Positions 1-6,737 are shown, counted from the stretch's first letter. The stretch: 9,281 nucleotides of DNA from an uncultured Cryomorphaceae bacterium (GCA_913049755.1 CAJWXO010000040.1:1-9281), one strand, 5' to 3'. Notes: generated by a model from the letters alone, not told the origin. Numbers and translations are program-made.

Positions 1-1121
1 ATTTCGACCATGCGTTGAGCAACTATTCCTAACACGCCTTTATGCCAATTGGAATCATATAAAATTAATGCAATATCTTTTTTATAGGTAAGTGCTAATC
101 TTTTAGCAGCTGAACTTATTATTTCTTCTGTAGATCGTCGTTCTAGATTATAATTCTCAATTTCTTTCCCTAGCTTTTCAAGAAGTTCAGGGTTTGGCGT
201 AGTTAGAAGCTCTACGGCGAAATGACCATGACTCATCCGGCCAGCGGCATTAATTTTTGGCCCAATTGCAAAGACTACATCTTGAAGAGAAATTAAACCT
301 TCTTTTTTCTTTCCTAAAAGAGCAGAAATAGATGGCCTCGGATCATTATTCATCATTTGCAGGCCTTCTCGTACAATAAACCGATTAACTCCAGTTAGAG
401 GAACCATATCTGCACCTATACTTATAGCAACAAGATCCATTAGTGAGTCCAATTCATTGAGGTCAAGAAGTTCTAATTGGTATGCGGCACGACAAAGCAT
501 ATAACCTACTCCACAACCTGAAAGCTCTTTGTACGGAAATAGACAATCTAGTCGTTTAGGATTAATTACTGCAATTGCATCAGGAAGAATTTCTCCCGGT
601 GTATGGTGATCAGTAATTATAATATCAAGATTTTTTTCTTTTGCATAATTCACTAAATCAATAGCTTTTATTCCGCAATCTAGAGTGATTAATAGGGAAG
701 CTCCAGATTCTATCGCAGAATCAATTCCTTTCTTTGACAGTCCATATCCTTCTTTATATCTATCTGGGATATATGTAACCACATTCCACCCGCCGTTAGT
801 AAGTGCTATACTCATTGTAGACACTGCTGTTGTTCCATCAACGTCATAATCTCCAAAAACAAAAATGGTTTCTTTATTTTTTCTAGCTAGCTGTAATCGC
901 TTTGTTGCAATGGACATATCTGCCATTTGCATTGGGTCAATTGAACGAATAGAAACACCGGGTATCCAGTTATTTATATCTTCTAACGTATTTAAATTTC
1001 GTTGAACTAAGACCTCTGCCAAAGGGCTATACTTTTCGCCAATTATAGAGATCATTCTCTTGACCTGAATTGGGTCAGCTTGAGGTTTTAGACGCCATTT
1101 TTTTTGAATTTTATTTGTCAT
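1..1121 (-). CDS. recJ: Single-stranded-DNA-specific exonuclease RecJ (N-terminal part, cut by left window edge)
   Basis: RecJ degrades single-stranded DNA 5' to 3' in the cytoplasm and serves RecF-type recombination, mismatch repair and base-excision repair. The first 373 residues are visible and the reading frame is open to the window edge. They carry the DHH phosphoesterase core: GDYDVDG (aspartates about residues 91, 93 and 95), a LITLDCG segment, ITDHH (D171-H172-H173), and DLVAISIGADMVP, which matches the RecJ motif with the metal-binding aspartate. A DHHA1-like region follows, with an INAAGRMSHG segment. Full-length RecJ is usually about 560-580 residues, so the C-terminal OB-fold part lies outside. 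The ATG overlaps the TGA of the upstream DAHP synthase gene as ATGA (1118-1121), so the two are probably cotranscribed and translationally coupled. An A8 run lies within the first ten codons (complement of 1098-1105). The identification is secure. Confidence 0.96.
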   Translation of the reverse strand, partial: MTNKIQKKWRLKPQADPIQVKRMISIIGEKYSPLAEVLVQRNLNTLEDINNWIPGVSIRSIDPMQMADMSIATKRLQLARKNKETIFVFGDYDVDGTTAVSTMSIALTNGGWNVVTYIPDRYKEGYGLSKKGIDSAIESGASLLITLDCGIKAIDLVNYAKEKNLDIIITDHHTPGEILPDAIAVINPKRLDCLFPYKELSGCGVGYMLCRAAYQLELLDLNELDSLMDLVAISIGADMVPLTGVNRFIVREGLQMMNNDPRPSISALLGKKKEGLISLQDVVFAIGPKINAAGRMSHGHFAVELLTTPNPELLEKLGKEIENYNLERRSTEEIISSAAKRLALTYKKDIALILYDSNWHKGVLGIVAQRMVE

Positions 1122-2224
1122 TCGTCACCACGTAAACCCTGGTAAATCCCAGTTTGATGTTCAACCGAATACTTATGAATTATTTGGAATAAGTCATTTA
1201 TGAAGTCTTCATTTAAACCCAATTCTCTTGCTTGGTCTCCCCGCTGCTTTAGCAAATCAAACCATCGCTCCATTTGAAATATTCCAGCTTTACTATTTGC
1301 TTTAATATGACCAAGTTCATCAACAATTTTCATTCTTTTTTCTAATAATTCAACAATTCGTGAATCAAGGGTATCAAGTATTTTTCTTTGTTCTGAAATA
1401 AGCTTTTGTAGTTCTAAAGGAGTTACATGTTTAGATTTTGTTGCCAAGCCTTCCAATAATGATTCAAGTTGTTTGGGTGTTATTTGCTGATCTGCATCAC
1501 TCAGGGCTTGATTTGGATTAGGGTGAACTTCAATCATTAGACCGTCCATTTGTATATCCATGGCCACTTGGGCAATTTGTTCAACTAATGCACTATTTCC
1601 AGCTATATGGCTTGGATCACAAATTATGGGAATTTCAGGGGCTAGTCTTCTAAGGTCAAAGCTAATCTCCCATTTGGGATCGTTTCGGTATGGTGCTGAA
1701 TTACTAGCATAAAAGCCTCTATGTACGGCTGCAAGATTTTTTATTCCACTTTTATCAAATCTTTCAAATGCTCCAATCCATAGTCCTAGGTCTGAATGAA
1801 TAGGGTTTTTTACTAGCAAAGGGATCTCTGTTCCCTTCAGAGACTCAGCGATTTCCTGAACATAAAAAGGATTTACAGTAGTTCGAGCACCTATCCATAA
1901 GGCATCTGCTGAGGCAGTTAAAGCATGTTCTACGTGACTGGCATTTGCAACCTCAACTACGAAAGGGAGACCTACTTCTTCACGCATATTTTGAAGCCAT
2001 TCTAGAGCACGATGGCCAATCCCTTCAAATTGCCCCGGCCTGGTTCTTGGTTTCCAAATCCCTGATCTAAAAATATTAACTTTCCCGGTGGCTTTTAATT
2101 TTTTTGCAGTATTAAAAACCTGTTGTTCTGACTCTGCAGAACAGGGTCCGGCAATTATGAGGGGCTTTGAATTTGAAATATTCCAAGATCCCCATTTACG
2201 AACATTTTCAATATCTGAGTACAT
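1118..2224 (-). CDS. Bifunctional 3-deoxy-7-phosphoheptulonate (DAHP) synthase / chorismate mutase type II
   Basis: The N-terminal domain should condense phosphoenolpyruvate with erythrose-4-phosphate, the first step of the shikimate pathway. The C-terminal AroQ-type domain should convert chorismate to prephenate. Residues 1 to about 260 are a type I-beta DAHP synthase: IIAGPCSAES with a metal-ligand cysteine at 28, KPRTRP at 58-63, CDPSHIAGN with the likely metal histidine, and IEVHPNP followed by DADQQ. Residues about 268-357 are the chorismate mutase, with the conserved arginines in EQRKI and EKRMK, the lysine in HIKAN, and FQMERW. By eye, the E. coli residues D48 and E52 are replaced by Q and W here. 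I recall that as usual in this Bacteroidota fusion family, so it need not mean loss of activity. The length of 368 matches the family. The gene lies 35 bases after rsmI and overlaps recJ by 4 bases. No Shine-Dalgarno sequence is visible. The fusion probably lets prephenate or chorismate feedback act on the first step, which is inferred from family knowledge. Confidence 0.95.
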   Translation of the reverse strand: MYSDIENVRKWGSWNISNSKPLIIAGPCSAESEQQVFNTAKKLKATGKVNIFRSGIWKPRTRPGQFEGIGHRALEWLQNMREEVGLPFVVEVANASHVEHALTASADALWIGARTTVNPFYVQEIAESLKGTEIPLLVKNPIHSDLGLWIGAFERFDKSGIKNLAAVHRGFYASNSAPYRNDPKWEISFDLRRLAPEIPIICDPSHIAGNSALVEQIAQVAMDIQMDGLMIEVHPNPNQALSDADQQITPKQLESLLEGLATKSKHVTPLELQKLISEQRKILDTLDSRIVELLEKRMKIVDELGHIKANSKAGIFQMERWFDLLKQRGDQARELGLNEDFINDLFQIIHKYSVEHQTGIYQGLRGDE

Positions 2225-2259
2225 ATAGCAGTAAAGGTATCCATGGTAGGATTAGTATT

Positions 2260-2943
2260 TCAGATCTTTTCATTTTTCCCTGAAAGAATAATAACAATTT
2301 CTCCACGTGCCTCATTTTCGGAAAAATAAATTAACATCTCATCAATCGTTCCTCGATGATAGGTTTCATGTAGTTTACTGATCTCTCGAGCAATACAGAT
2401 ATTTCGACTTTCTCCCAATATGCTCTGCATCTCTTTGAGACATCGCAGCAAGCGATGTGGAGATTCATAGAAAACAATAGTTCGTTTTTCGTTTAGCCAT
2501 TCACTTATCCGTGATTTTCGGCCCTTTTTTAATGGCAAAAAGCCTTCAAAAATAAATCGATCGCTGGGGAACCCGCTTGCCACTAGCCCAGGAATTAAGG
2601 CAGTGGGCCCAGGCAAGGCCTCAACTGTAACTTTAGCCTTAATGCACTCTCTAACGAGCAGAAACCCTGGATCACTAATTCCAGGAGTTCCTGCGTCACA
2701 AACAAGAACTGTATTACTATCATTTATTTGGATTTCTTGAACCACTCGATTTACTTTTGAGTGTTCATTATGCATATGAAATGCGGCTAATTGAGCCTTA
2801 ATTCCTAATAAATTAAAAAGCTTTCCGGTTGTTCGTGTATCTTCAGCCAAAACAATTCGCGCCTGAGTTATATATTCTTTTGCGCGATCTGTTATATCGC
2901 TGAGGTTTCCTATCGGAGTTGGCACAATTATCAGTTTTCCCAT
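2260..2943 (-). CDS. rsmI: 16S rRNA (cytidine(1402)-2'-O)-methyltransferase RsmI
   Basis: RsmI uses S-adenosylmethionine to methylate the 2'-hydroxyl of C1402 in the decoding centre of 16S rRNA. It belongs to the tetrapyrrole-methylase fold. Visible motifs are PTPIGNLSDIT (residues 8-18), LAEDTRTTGKL (from about 32), CDAGTPGISDPG (82-93), ALPGPTALIPGLVASGFP, FEGFLP, FYESPHR and AREISKLHE, all characteristic of the family. I chose the ATG at 2943, giving 227 residues, because family members begin MGKL-(hydrophobic)-VPTPIGNL right at the N-terminus. It lies one base after the upstream gene's TAG. The alternative in-frame ATG at 2961 adds MPDLNR and would overlap the upstream gene by 17 bases. 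Neither start has a clear ribosome-binding site. The gene lies in the same minus-strand run as the unknown protein before it and the DAHP synthase after it. The function is secure and the start is moderately so. Confidence 0.95.
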   Translation of the reverse strand: MGKLIIVPTPIGNLSDITDRAKEYITQARIVLAEDTRTTGKLFNLLGIKAQLAAFHMHNEHSKVNRVVQEIQINDSNTVLVCDAGTPGISDPGFLLVRECIKAKVTVEALPGPTALIPGLVASGFPSDRFIFEGFLPLKKGRKSRISEWLNEKRTIVFYESPHRLLRCLKEMQSILGESRNICIAREISKLHETYHRGTIDEMLIYFSENEARGEIVIILSGKNEKI

Positions 2944-2944
2944 T

Positions 2945-3478
2945 CTATTCAAATCGGGCATATATAAATTCTAAAAACCTATCTATAGTTTCTTCTTTAC
3001 CCTCCCAATTATAATCTGGTCGAATAGTATCTCTAATAAATAATTGACATTCTTCTTTTGATTCCATCGTTGAAAGAGTAGAAATAACCATTTCAAAATC
3101 ATCATTAGAACCATTAAATAGAGCATTAACATAAGCCATGCGATCATTTAACCCGACTTTAAGTTGAGCGTATTTATTGTTTAAAGATTTATTAATTGAT
3201 TCATGGTTGTAAGTAGCATCTTGGCTTTGAGTGTTATTTGATAAAAGGGCCTCGGAAACTCCTTTATGATCAATTTTATCATCGAGTGTTTTAGTTTGTT
3301 TTTTAATTTCAGCATCAAATTTTTCTTCAGCATCAAATTTTATTTTTTCAATTGTTGCATTTAAAACTCTCAAGTGGGCTAATTTAACAAGTTCATATAA
3401 GGCCATAATTTCTTTTTCTTCAGGAATTTCTTGATGAAGAGCTTTGCGAAGTGATTCTATAGATTCATTTAGAGACAT
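2945..3478 (-). CDS. Uncharacterised protein with predicted coiled coil and conserved C-terminal segment
   Basis: I do not know the function. The 177-residue product is soluble-looking and highly charged, with no signal peptide, membrane segment or enzyme motif that I recognise. Residues about 30-70 are rich in K, E, D and A with spaced hydrophobics and probably form a coiled coil. This part contains the repeated hexapeptide KFDAEE/KFDAEI. Residues about 78-100 are polar, rich in N, S and Q, and probably a flexible linker. The C-terminal 70 residues (LNDRMAYVNALFNGSNDDFE, then RPDYNWEGKEETIDRFLEFI) look like a compact helical domain. I recall similar 'NGS-(E/D)DF ... KPDYNNWEGKEE' tails in unannotated Bacteroidota proteins, which is recollection and not a search result. 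It starts at ATG 3478 and is the first gene of the minus-strand block, 55 bases from divergent tdk and one base before the preferred rsmI start. Cotranscription with rsmI is likely, but a role in ribosome modification would be speculation. Confidence 0.85.
   Translation of the reverse strand: MSLNESIESLRKALHQEIPEEKEIMALYELVKLAHLRVLNATIEKIKFDAEEKFDAEIKKQTKTLDDKIDHKGVSEALLSNNTQSQDATYNHESINKSLNNKYAQLKVGLNDRMAYVNALFNGSNDDFEMVISTLSTMESKEECQLFIRDTIRPDYNWEGKEETIDRFLEFIYARFE
3309..3344. repeat. 18-bp in-frame tandem duplication inside the unknown gene
   Basis: Two adjacent 18-base copies, 3309-3326 and 3327-3344, share TCAGCATCAAATTTT and differ only near the end (16 of 18 identical by eye). They encode the tandem hexapeptide KFDAE(E/I) in the predicted coiled coil. 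The unit is a multiple of three, so a change in copy number would keep the frame. Confidence 0.85.
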
Positions 3479-3504
3479 AAGCCAAGAATTTTAAGCCGTT
3501 GAGT

Positions 3505-3512
3505 TAGATTTG
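3505..3512 (+). promoter_or_regulatory. Candidate Bacteroidota -7 promoter box for tdk
   Basis: TAGATTTG fits the Bacteroidota -7 consensus TAnnTTTG and lies 21 bases before the tdk ATG in the 55-base divergent region 3479-3533. That would place the transcription start only about 12-18 bases before the start codon. No TTG or TTTG is found at the expected -33 distance, so support rests on one short motif. I see no equally good match on the minus strand for the divergent block. Confidence 0.35.
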
Positions 3513-3533
3513 TACGGCACTGAAAATTACAAA

Positions 3534-4133
3534 ATGTTCCAAGAGTATACAGAAATACCCATTCAAAAATCAGGTTGGATTGAAGTTGTCACAGGCTCGA
3601 TGTTTTCCGGTAAGACAGAAGAATTAATTAGAAGAATAAAACGGGCACAAATTGCTAAGCTCAAAGTGCAAATTTTTAAGCCAATTATTGATAATAGATA
3701 TTCTGAAGATGAGATAGTTACGCACTCTAAGTCAGCAATTAAATGTTATCCGGTAAATGATTCGGAAGAACTTTATCGTTTAGCATCAGATTTCCAGGTG
3801 ATTGGAGTAGATGAGGCCCAGTTTTTTGATACTGGGATAATCGAAGTTTGCAATAAGCTAGCAAATAATGGCACAAGAGTAATTTTAGCAGGTCTAGATA
3901 TGGATTTTTCAGGAAAGCCATTTGGTCCAATGCCTCAATTAATGGCAATTGCTGAATTTGTGACTAAAGTTCATGCAATATGTGTTCAGACCGGTGAATT
4001 AGCGAATTTTTCGCACCGATTAGATTCTGATGACGATACTATCTATGTTGGCGGACAAGCCGCATATGAACCTGTTTCAAGATCTATTTTTAAGCAAATA
4101 CAGAAAAAACCATCTAATGACTCTTCTTTCTGA
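3534..4133 (+). CDS. tdk: Thymidine kinase (type II, TK1-like)
   Basis: This cytoplasmic enzyme phosphorylates thymidine with ATP for nucleotide salvage. Visible motifs are the Walker A loop GSMFSGKT (residues 21-28), the GVDEAQFF segment with the probable catalytic base E94, GLDMDFSGKPFGPMP, and the C-terminal lasso around YVGGQAAYEPVSR. I chose the ATG at 3534 (199 residues) because Bacteroidota homologues begin MF-x-E about 20 residues before the P-loop. The upstream in-frame TTG at 3510 adds eight unneeded residues and overlaps the candidate promoter box. Three of the four usual zinc-ribbon cysteines are absent: C150 remains, T153 takes the second position, and S182 and I185 stand in YEPxCxxC. 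It is the first gene of the plus-strand run and overlaps alr by 17 bases. Confidence 0.95.
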   Translation: MFQEYTEIPIQKSGWIEVVTGSMFSGKTEELIRRIKRAQIAKLKVQIFKPIIDNRYSEDEIVTHSKSAIKCYPVNDSEELYRLASDFQVIGVDEAQFFDTGIIEVCNKLANNGTRVILAGLDMDFSGKPFGPMPQLMAIAEFVTKVHAICVQTGELANFSHRLDSDDDTIYVGGQAAYEPVSRSIFKQIQKKPSNDSSF

Positions 4134-5238
4134 AAGTAATAGCGAAACAACATTTTATCTGGATTTAGCCGCTTTCGCAGAGAACCTATCTACTTATAGG
4201 AATGTCTTGCCAACAGAACATAAAATAATGGTAATGATAAAGGCTAATGCATATGGATTGGGAGCTATAATCATAGCAGACTTACTTGAGAAAAATAATG
4301 TGAATTACTTTGGAGTTGCATATGCAAATGAGGGGGAAGAATTACGTTTGGCAGGAATCACTTCTCCAATAATGGTTATGAATCCAGGGGGGAAGAGCTT
4401 TGATAAAATGTTAGCTCAGAATTTAGAACCTCAAATTTACAGTTGGGAATCTCTAAAAAAGTATATTCATGTACTGACAGAGAACAATAACTCCATTCTT
4501 CAGGGAAGAATTCATATAAAAATTGATACCGGAATGAGTCGTTTGGGATTTCAGATTTCAGATGCTGATTTATTGATAAAGCAGTTGAATAAGTCACCAA
4601 GGGTTAAGGTAATATCTTTAATGAGTCATTTATCATCTGCGGAATCTCCTAAAGAGGATTCGTTCACAAAAAATCAAGGAAAAATATTCAATTCTTTTTG
4701 TGATAAAATTGAAAAGGGTCTCGGCTATTCTTGCATTCGCCATATTTCTAATACCGCGGCAACAGATAGACACCCTAGCCTTAGATGCGATATGGTTCGT
4801 CTTGGGATAGGTTTATTCGGATATAATCCAGTTATTGATTCGAAGCTTAATCTTTTACCGGTTGCCTATTTGCGCTCTAAAGTGTCGCATATTCATAAGA
4901 TTAGTCGAGGGGATAGTGTCTCTTATGGTAGAGACTATATTTCCGATGGCGATAGGAAAATTGCAACGATACCAATTGGTTATGCAGATGGATTCCCTAG
5001 GGTTTTGAGTAATGGGGTTGGAAAAGTATCATTTAATGGAAAACTCTTCCCTGTTATTGGTCGAGTGTGTATGGATATGACAATGATTGATATATCAGAT
5101 TCTGATATAATTGTGGGTGATGAAGTTGAGGTTTTTGGCAAGGATATTCTAGTGAAAGATTTTGCGGAGGCATGTGGTACTTCTCCCTATGAGGCTTTAA
5201 CACGAATTTCACCGAGGATAAAAAGAATCCAATTCTAA
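4117..5238 (+). CDS. alr: Alanine racemase
   Basis: This PLP enzyme interconverts L- and D-alanine in the cytoplasm and supplies D-alanine for peptidoglycan. The N-terminal TIM barrel carries IKANAYGLG with the PLP-binding lysine K42. Other signatures are the conserved KIDTGMSRLGF segment, SHLSSAE and RHISNTAA. The C-terminal part has VSYGRDY with the second catalytic base Y270, IPIGYADGFPR, and GRVCMDMTMID with the conserved cysteine-methionine. The 373-residue length from ATG 4117 fits the family of about 360-380. An in-frame ATG at 4030 would lie deep inside tdk and add 29 residues unlike any Alr N-terminus, so I rejected it. The gene is not fused to murF, as it is in some Bacteroidia. It overlaps tdk by 17 bases and ends 3 bases before the O-antigen ligase gene, which suggests one operon. 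Confidence 0.96.
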   Translation: MTLLSESNSETTFYLDLAAFAENLSTYRNVLPTEHKIMVMIKANAYGLGAIIIADLLEKNNVNYFGVAYANEGEELRLAGITSPIMVMNPGGKSFDKMLAQNLEPQIYSWESLKKYIHVLTENNNSILQGRIHIKIDTGMSRLGFQISDADLLIKQLNKSPRVKVISLMSHLSSAESPKEDSFTKNQGKIFNSFCDKIEKGLGYSCIRHISNTAATDRHPSLRCDMVRLGIGLFGYNPVIDSKLNLLPVAYLRSKVSHIHKISRGDSVSYGRDYISDGDRKIATIPIGYADGFPRVLSNGVGKVSFNGKLFPVIGRVCMDMTMIDISDSDIIVGDEVEVFGKDILVKDFAEACGTSPYEALTRISPRIKRIQF

Positions 5239-5241
5239 ACT

Positions 5242-6381
5242 ATGAAGGGAATTGATAAATATCAAGGATTGATAATTTCCATATGGATTATAATTCTTCC
5301 TTTTTGGGATTTTGGCGCTGGAATGTTTTTAGGATTAGCTTTTTTAATGAGTTGTTTATCATTTCCACCGTTCAGATCAATATGGAGATATTCTTCGCTC
5401 CCCTGGCTTTTATATGGTCTGGCTATTTTTGGAAGCATTTGGACATTTTCAGTAGATATAAAATATCTATATAGACTGCTTCCGTTTGTCCTGATTCCTG
5501 TTGCAGTATATGGTCATTGGAGGTCTATTCGAATGGCTCTCCCAATTGGAGGAATAATTATTTGTATTTATTTAATGATTACTGCAATCATTTCTTTTGT
5601 TAAAACTGGAGATTTATCTATGATTTTTTATCGAAATTTCGCTGGATCATTACATCAGCACGTGTACCTAATTTCTTATCTGGGGCTAGGAATTATTTCG
5701 GTTTTTGATTTGCGGTTAAAATTAAAATACCGATTTTCTTTTCTTTTAATCTGCATAATTACAATTGGACTAATGGGATCAAAAATAGGAATACTCGCTA
5801 TTTTATTTGCCAGTATTCCATTAATGATGGGAAGAATTAAAAACATTAACCCTAGATACTATTTTATTCTAGTTTTAATATTTGGAACATTTTTACTTTC
5901 TCAAAAATATTCGAAGGGTAGAGATATGGGGCATGTTTTTAAACCAATTTCTCCATTCTGGGCAACTGGGTCTTTTGATACTAGAATAGTTCAAGGTCAA
6001 GCGGCAATTCAAGTTTGGTCCGATAATATATTGAGAGGGGTAGGGCCAGTGAAAATCCAAGAAGAATTAATGTCCGAATATGATAAAATTGACTATCGTT
6101 TTGGTCTTAAACGTGGACTGAATGTGCATAATCAGTTTTTGCAATATTTATCTACTTATGGCCTTTTAGGCTTATTATGGATAACTGTTGCTATAATTAT
6201 TGGGTTTAGACAAAATTTCTTAAAGTCAAGTATATGGATTCGCAAGAAAGGAATTACCTGGCTCTTTTTTTTTGGATGCTTATTGTTAACAGAAAGCTAT
6301 CTGGAAAGATCATTAGGAATTACAACCTGGGTTTTGGGCTGGCTTTGGGTAATTCAAGACTCAGAAGATTTCGTTTCTTGA
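5242..6381 (+). CDS. O-antigen ligase / polymerase family membrane protein (WaaL/Wzy type)
   Basis: The 379-residue product is a multi-pass inner-membrane protein with roughly ten to twelve hydrophobic segments, starting with LIISIWIIILPFW near the N-terminus. Between segments 9 and 10 lies a large periplasmic-type loop, about residues 225-300. The loop has GSFDTRIVQGQAAIQVWSDN followed by RGVG, and NVHNQFLQYLSTYGLLGLLW (N294, H296, N297), the signature of the O-antigen ligase/polymerase family (Wzy_C). An HQHVYLISYLG segment (H138, H140) and LTESYLERSLG near the C-terminus resemble Bacteroidota members. Such proteins either join a polymer to lipid A core or another acceptor (WaaL) or polymerise repeat units (Wzy). 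The sequence cannot separate these. It starts three bases after alr and no glycosyltransferase genes are nearby, so a ligase role seems somewhat likelier than a cluster-specific polymerase. A T9 run lies at 6265-6273. The 3' end overlaps convergent rnpA by 28 bases. Confidence 0.85.
   Translation: MKGIDKYQGLIISIWIIILPFWDFGAGMFLGLAFLMSCLSFPPFRSIWRYSSLPWLLYGLAIFGSIWTFSVDIKYLYRLLPFVLIPVAVYGHWRSIRMALPIGGIIICIYLMITAIISFVKTGDLSMIFYRNFAGSLHQHVYLISYLGLGIISVFDLRLKLKYRFSFLLICIITIGLMGSKIGILAILFASIPLMMGRIKNINPRYYFILVLIFGTFLLSQKYSKGRDMGHVFKPISPFWATGSFDTRIVQGQAAIQVWSDNILRGVGPVKIQEELMSEYDKIDYRFGLKRGLNVHNQFLQYLSTYGLLGLLWITVAIIIGFRQNFLKSSIWIRKKGITWLFFFGCLLLTESYLERSLGITTWVLGWLWVIQDSEDFVS
6354..6381. repeat. 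Convergent gene overlap bounded by a 6-bp inverted repeat
   Basis: The 28 bases shared by the tail-to-tail genes begin TCAAGA (6354-6359) and end TCTTGA (6376-6381), a perfect 6-base inverted repeat around a 16-base spacer. Each arm supplies the TGA stop for one strand. The stem is short and AT-rich with a long loop, so a terminator role is possible but weakly supported. Confidence 0.4.
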
Positions 6382-6737
6382 TCAATCTTATTTAGGGCTT
6401 TCTTAACAATATTTCTCAGAAATTCTAGAGACAATATTTTTTCACTGGTATATAAAAAAGCTACATGTAAGCAGATTTCCCGATTGCCAAAATCCTGTCG
6501 TTCTAGCCTATATGCTTCACGCAGTAAACGTTTGACCCTATTTCTGTCAACGGCTTTTTTAAATCTTTTTTTTGGTGCGCCTACGAGTATTTGGACACCT
6601 CTTTCTAACTCTATTCCTGGAGCATGATACAATATTTGTACAGGGGGAATGTGAAATCTCTTTGCTTTTGCAAAAAGAGTTTGAATTTGCTTTCTTGATC
6701 TTAACCGTTCTTTTTTAGGGAAACACTTGTCGATCAC
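6354..6737 (-). CDS. rnpA: Ribonuclease P protein component
   Basis: This is the small basic protein that helps the RNase P RNA bind precursor tRNA and remove the 5' leader. The 127-residue product has the family layout: FPKKERLRSRKQIQTLF near the start, then KKRFKKAVDRNRVKRLLREAYR at about residues 55-76. The latter is the RNR signature helix that contacts the P RNA. The start is GTG at 6737, which overlaps the hemD stop as GTGA (6734-6737). It gives the short N-terminal extension expected before the conserved KKERL, and no nearby ATG fits. There is no rpmH upstream, unlike the oriC-linked arrangement in many other bacteria. I recall the hemD-rnpA neighbourhood as usual in Bacteroidota. The C-terminus overlaps the convergent O-antigen ligase gene. 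Confidence 0.95.
   Translation of the reverse strand: MIDKCFPKKERLRSRKQIQTLFAKAKRFHIPPVQILYHAPGIELERGVQILVGAPKKRFKKAVDRNRVKRLLREAYRLERQDFGNREICLHVAFLYTSEKILSLEFLRNIVKKALNKIDQETKSSES

Noticed and set aside
2225..2259. Possible small hairpin (ATCC-ATGGTA-GGAT) between rsmI and the DAHP synthase gene
   Set aside because: A four-base stem with no T-run cannot be told from chance, and the genes on both sides run in the same direction.
2944..2961. ATG at 2961 adding MPDLNR to RsmI
   Set aside because: RsmI proteins begin directly with MGKL-type sequence, and the ATG at 2943 follows the upstream stop by one base. The longer form is not excluded.
3510..3533. Upstream TTG start extending thymidine kinase by eight residues
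   Set aside because: Homologues begin MF-x-E as at the ATG at 3534, the extension has no conserved content, and it overlaps the candidate -7 box.
3739..3948. 69-residue open frame on the minus strand inside tdk
   Set aside because: It lies entirely opposite a well-supported gene and has no recognisable protein features.
4030..4116. Upstream ATG start giving a 402-residue alanine racemase
   Set aside because: It lies over 100 bases inside tdk, and the added 29 residues are the shifted-frame shadow of tdk. The ATG at 4117 gives the family length.
4376..4600. 74-residue open frame on the minus strand inside alr
   Set aside because: It is opposite the conserved alr coding sequence and looks like a chance frame.
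5283..5474. 63-residue open frame on the plus strand inside the O-antigen ligase gene
   Set aside because: It is an out-of-frame shadow of the membrane protein and has no independent support.
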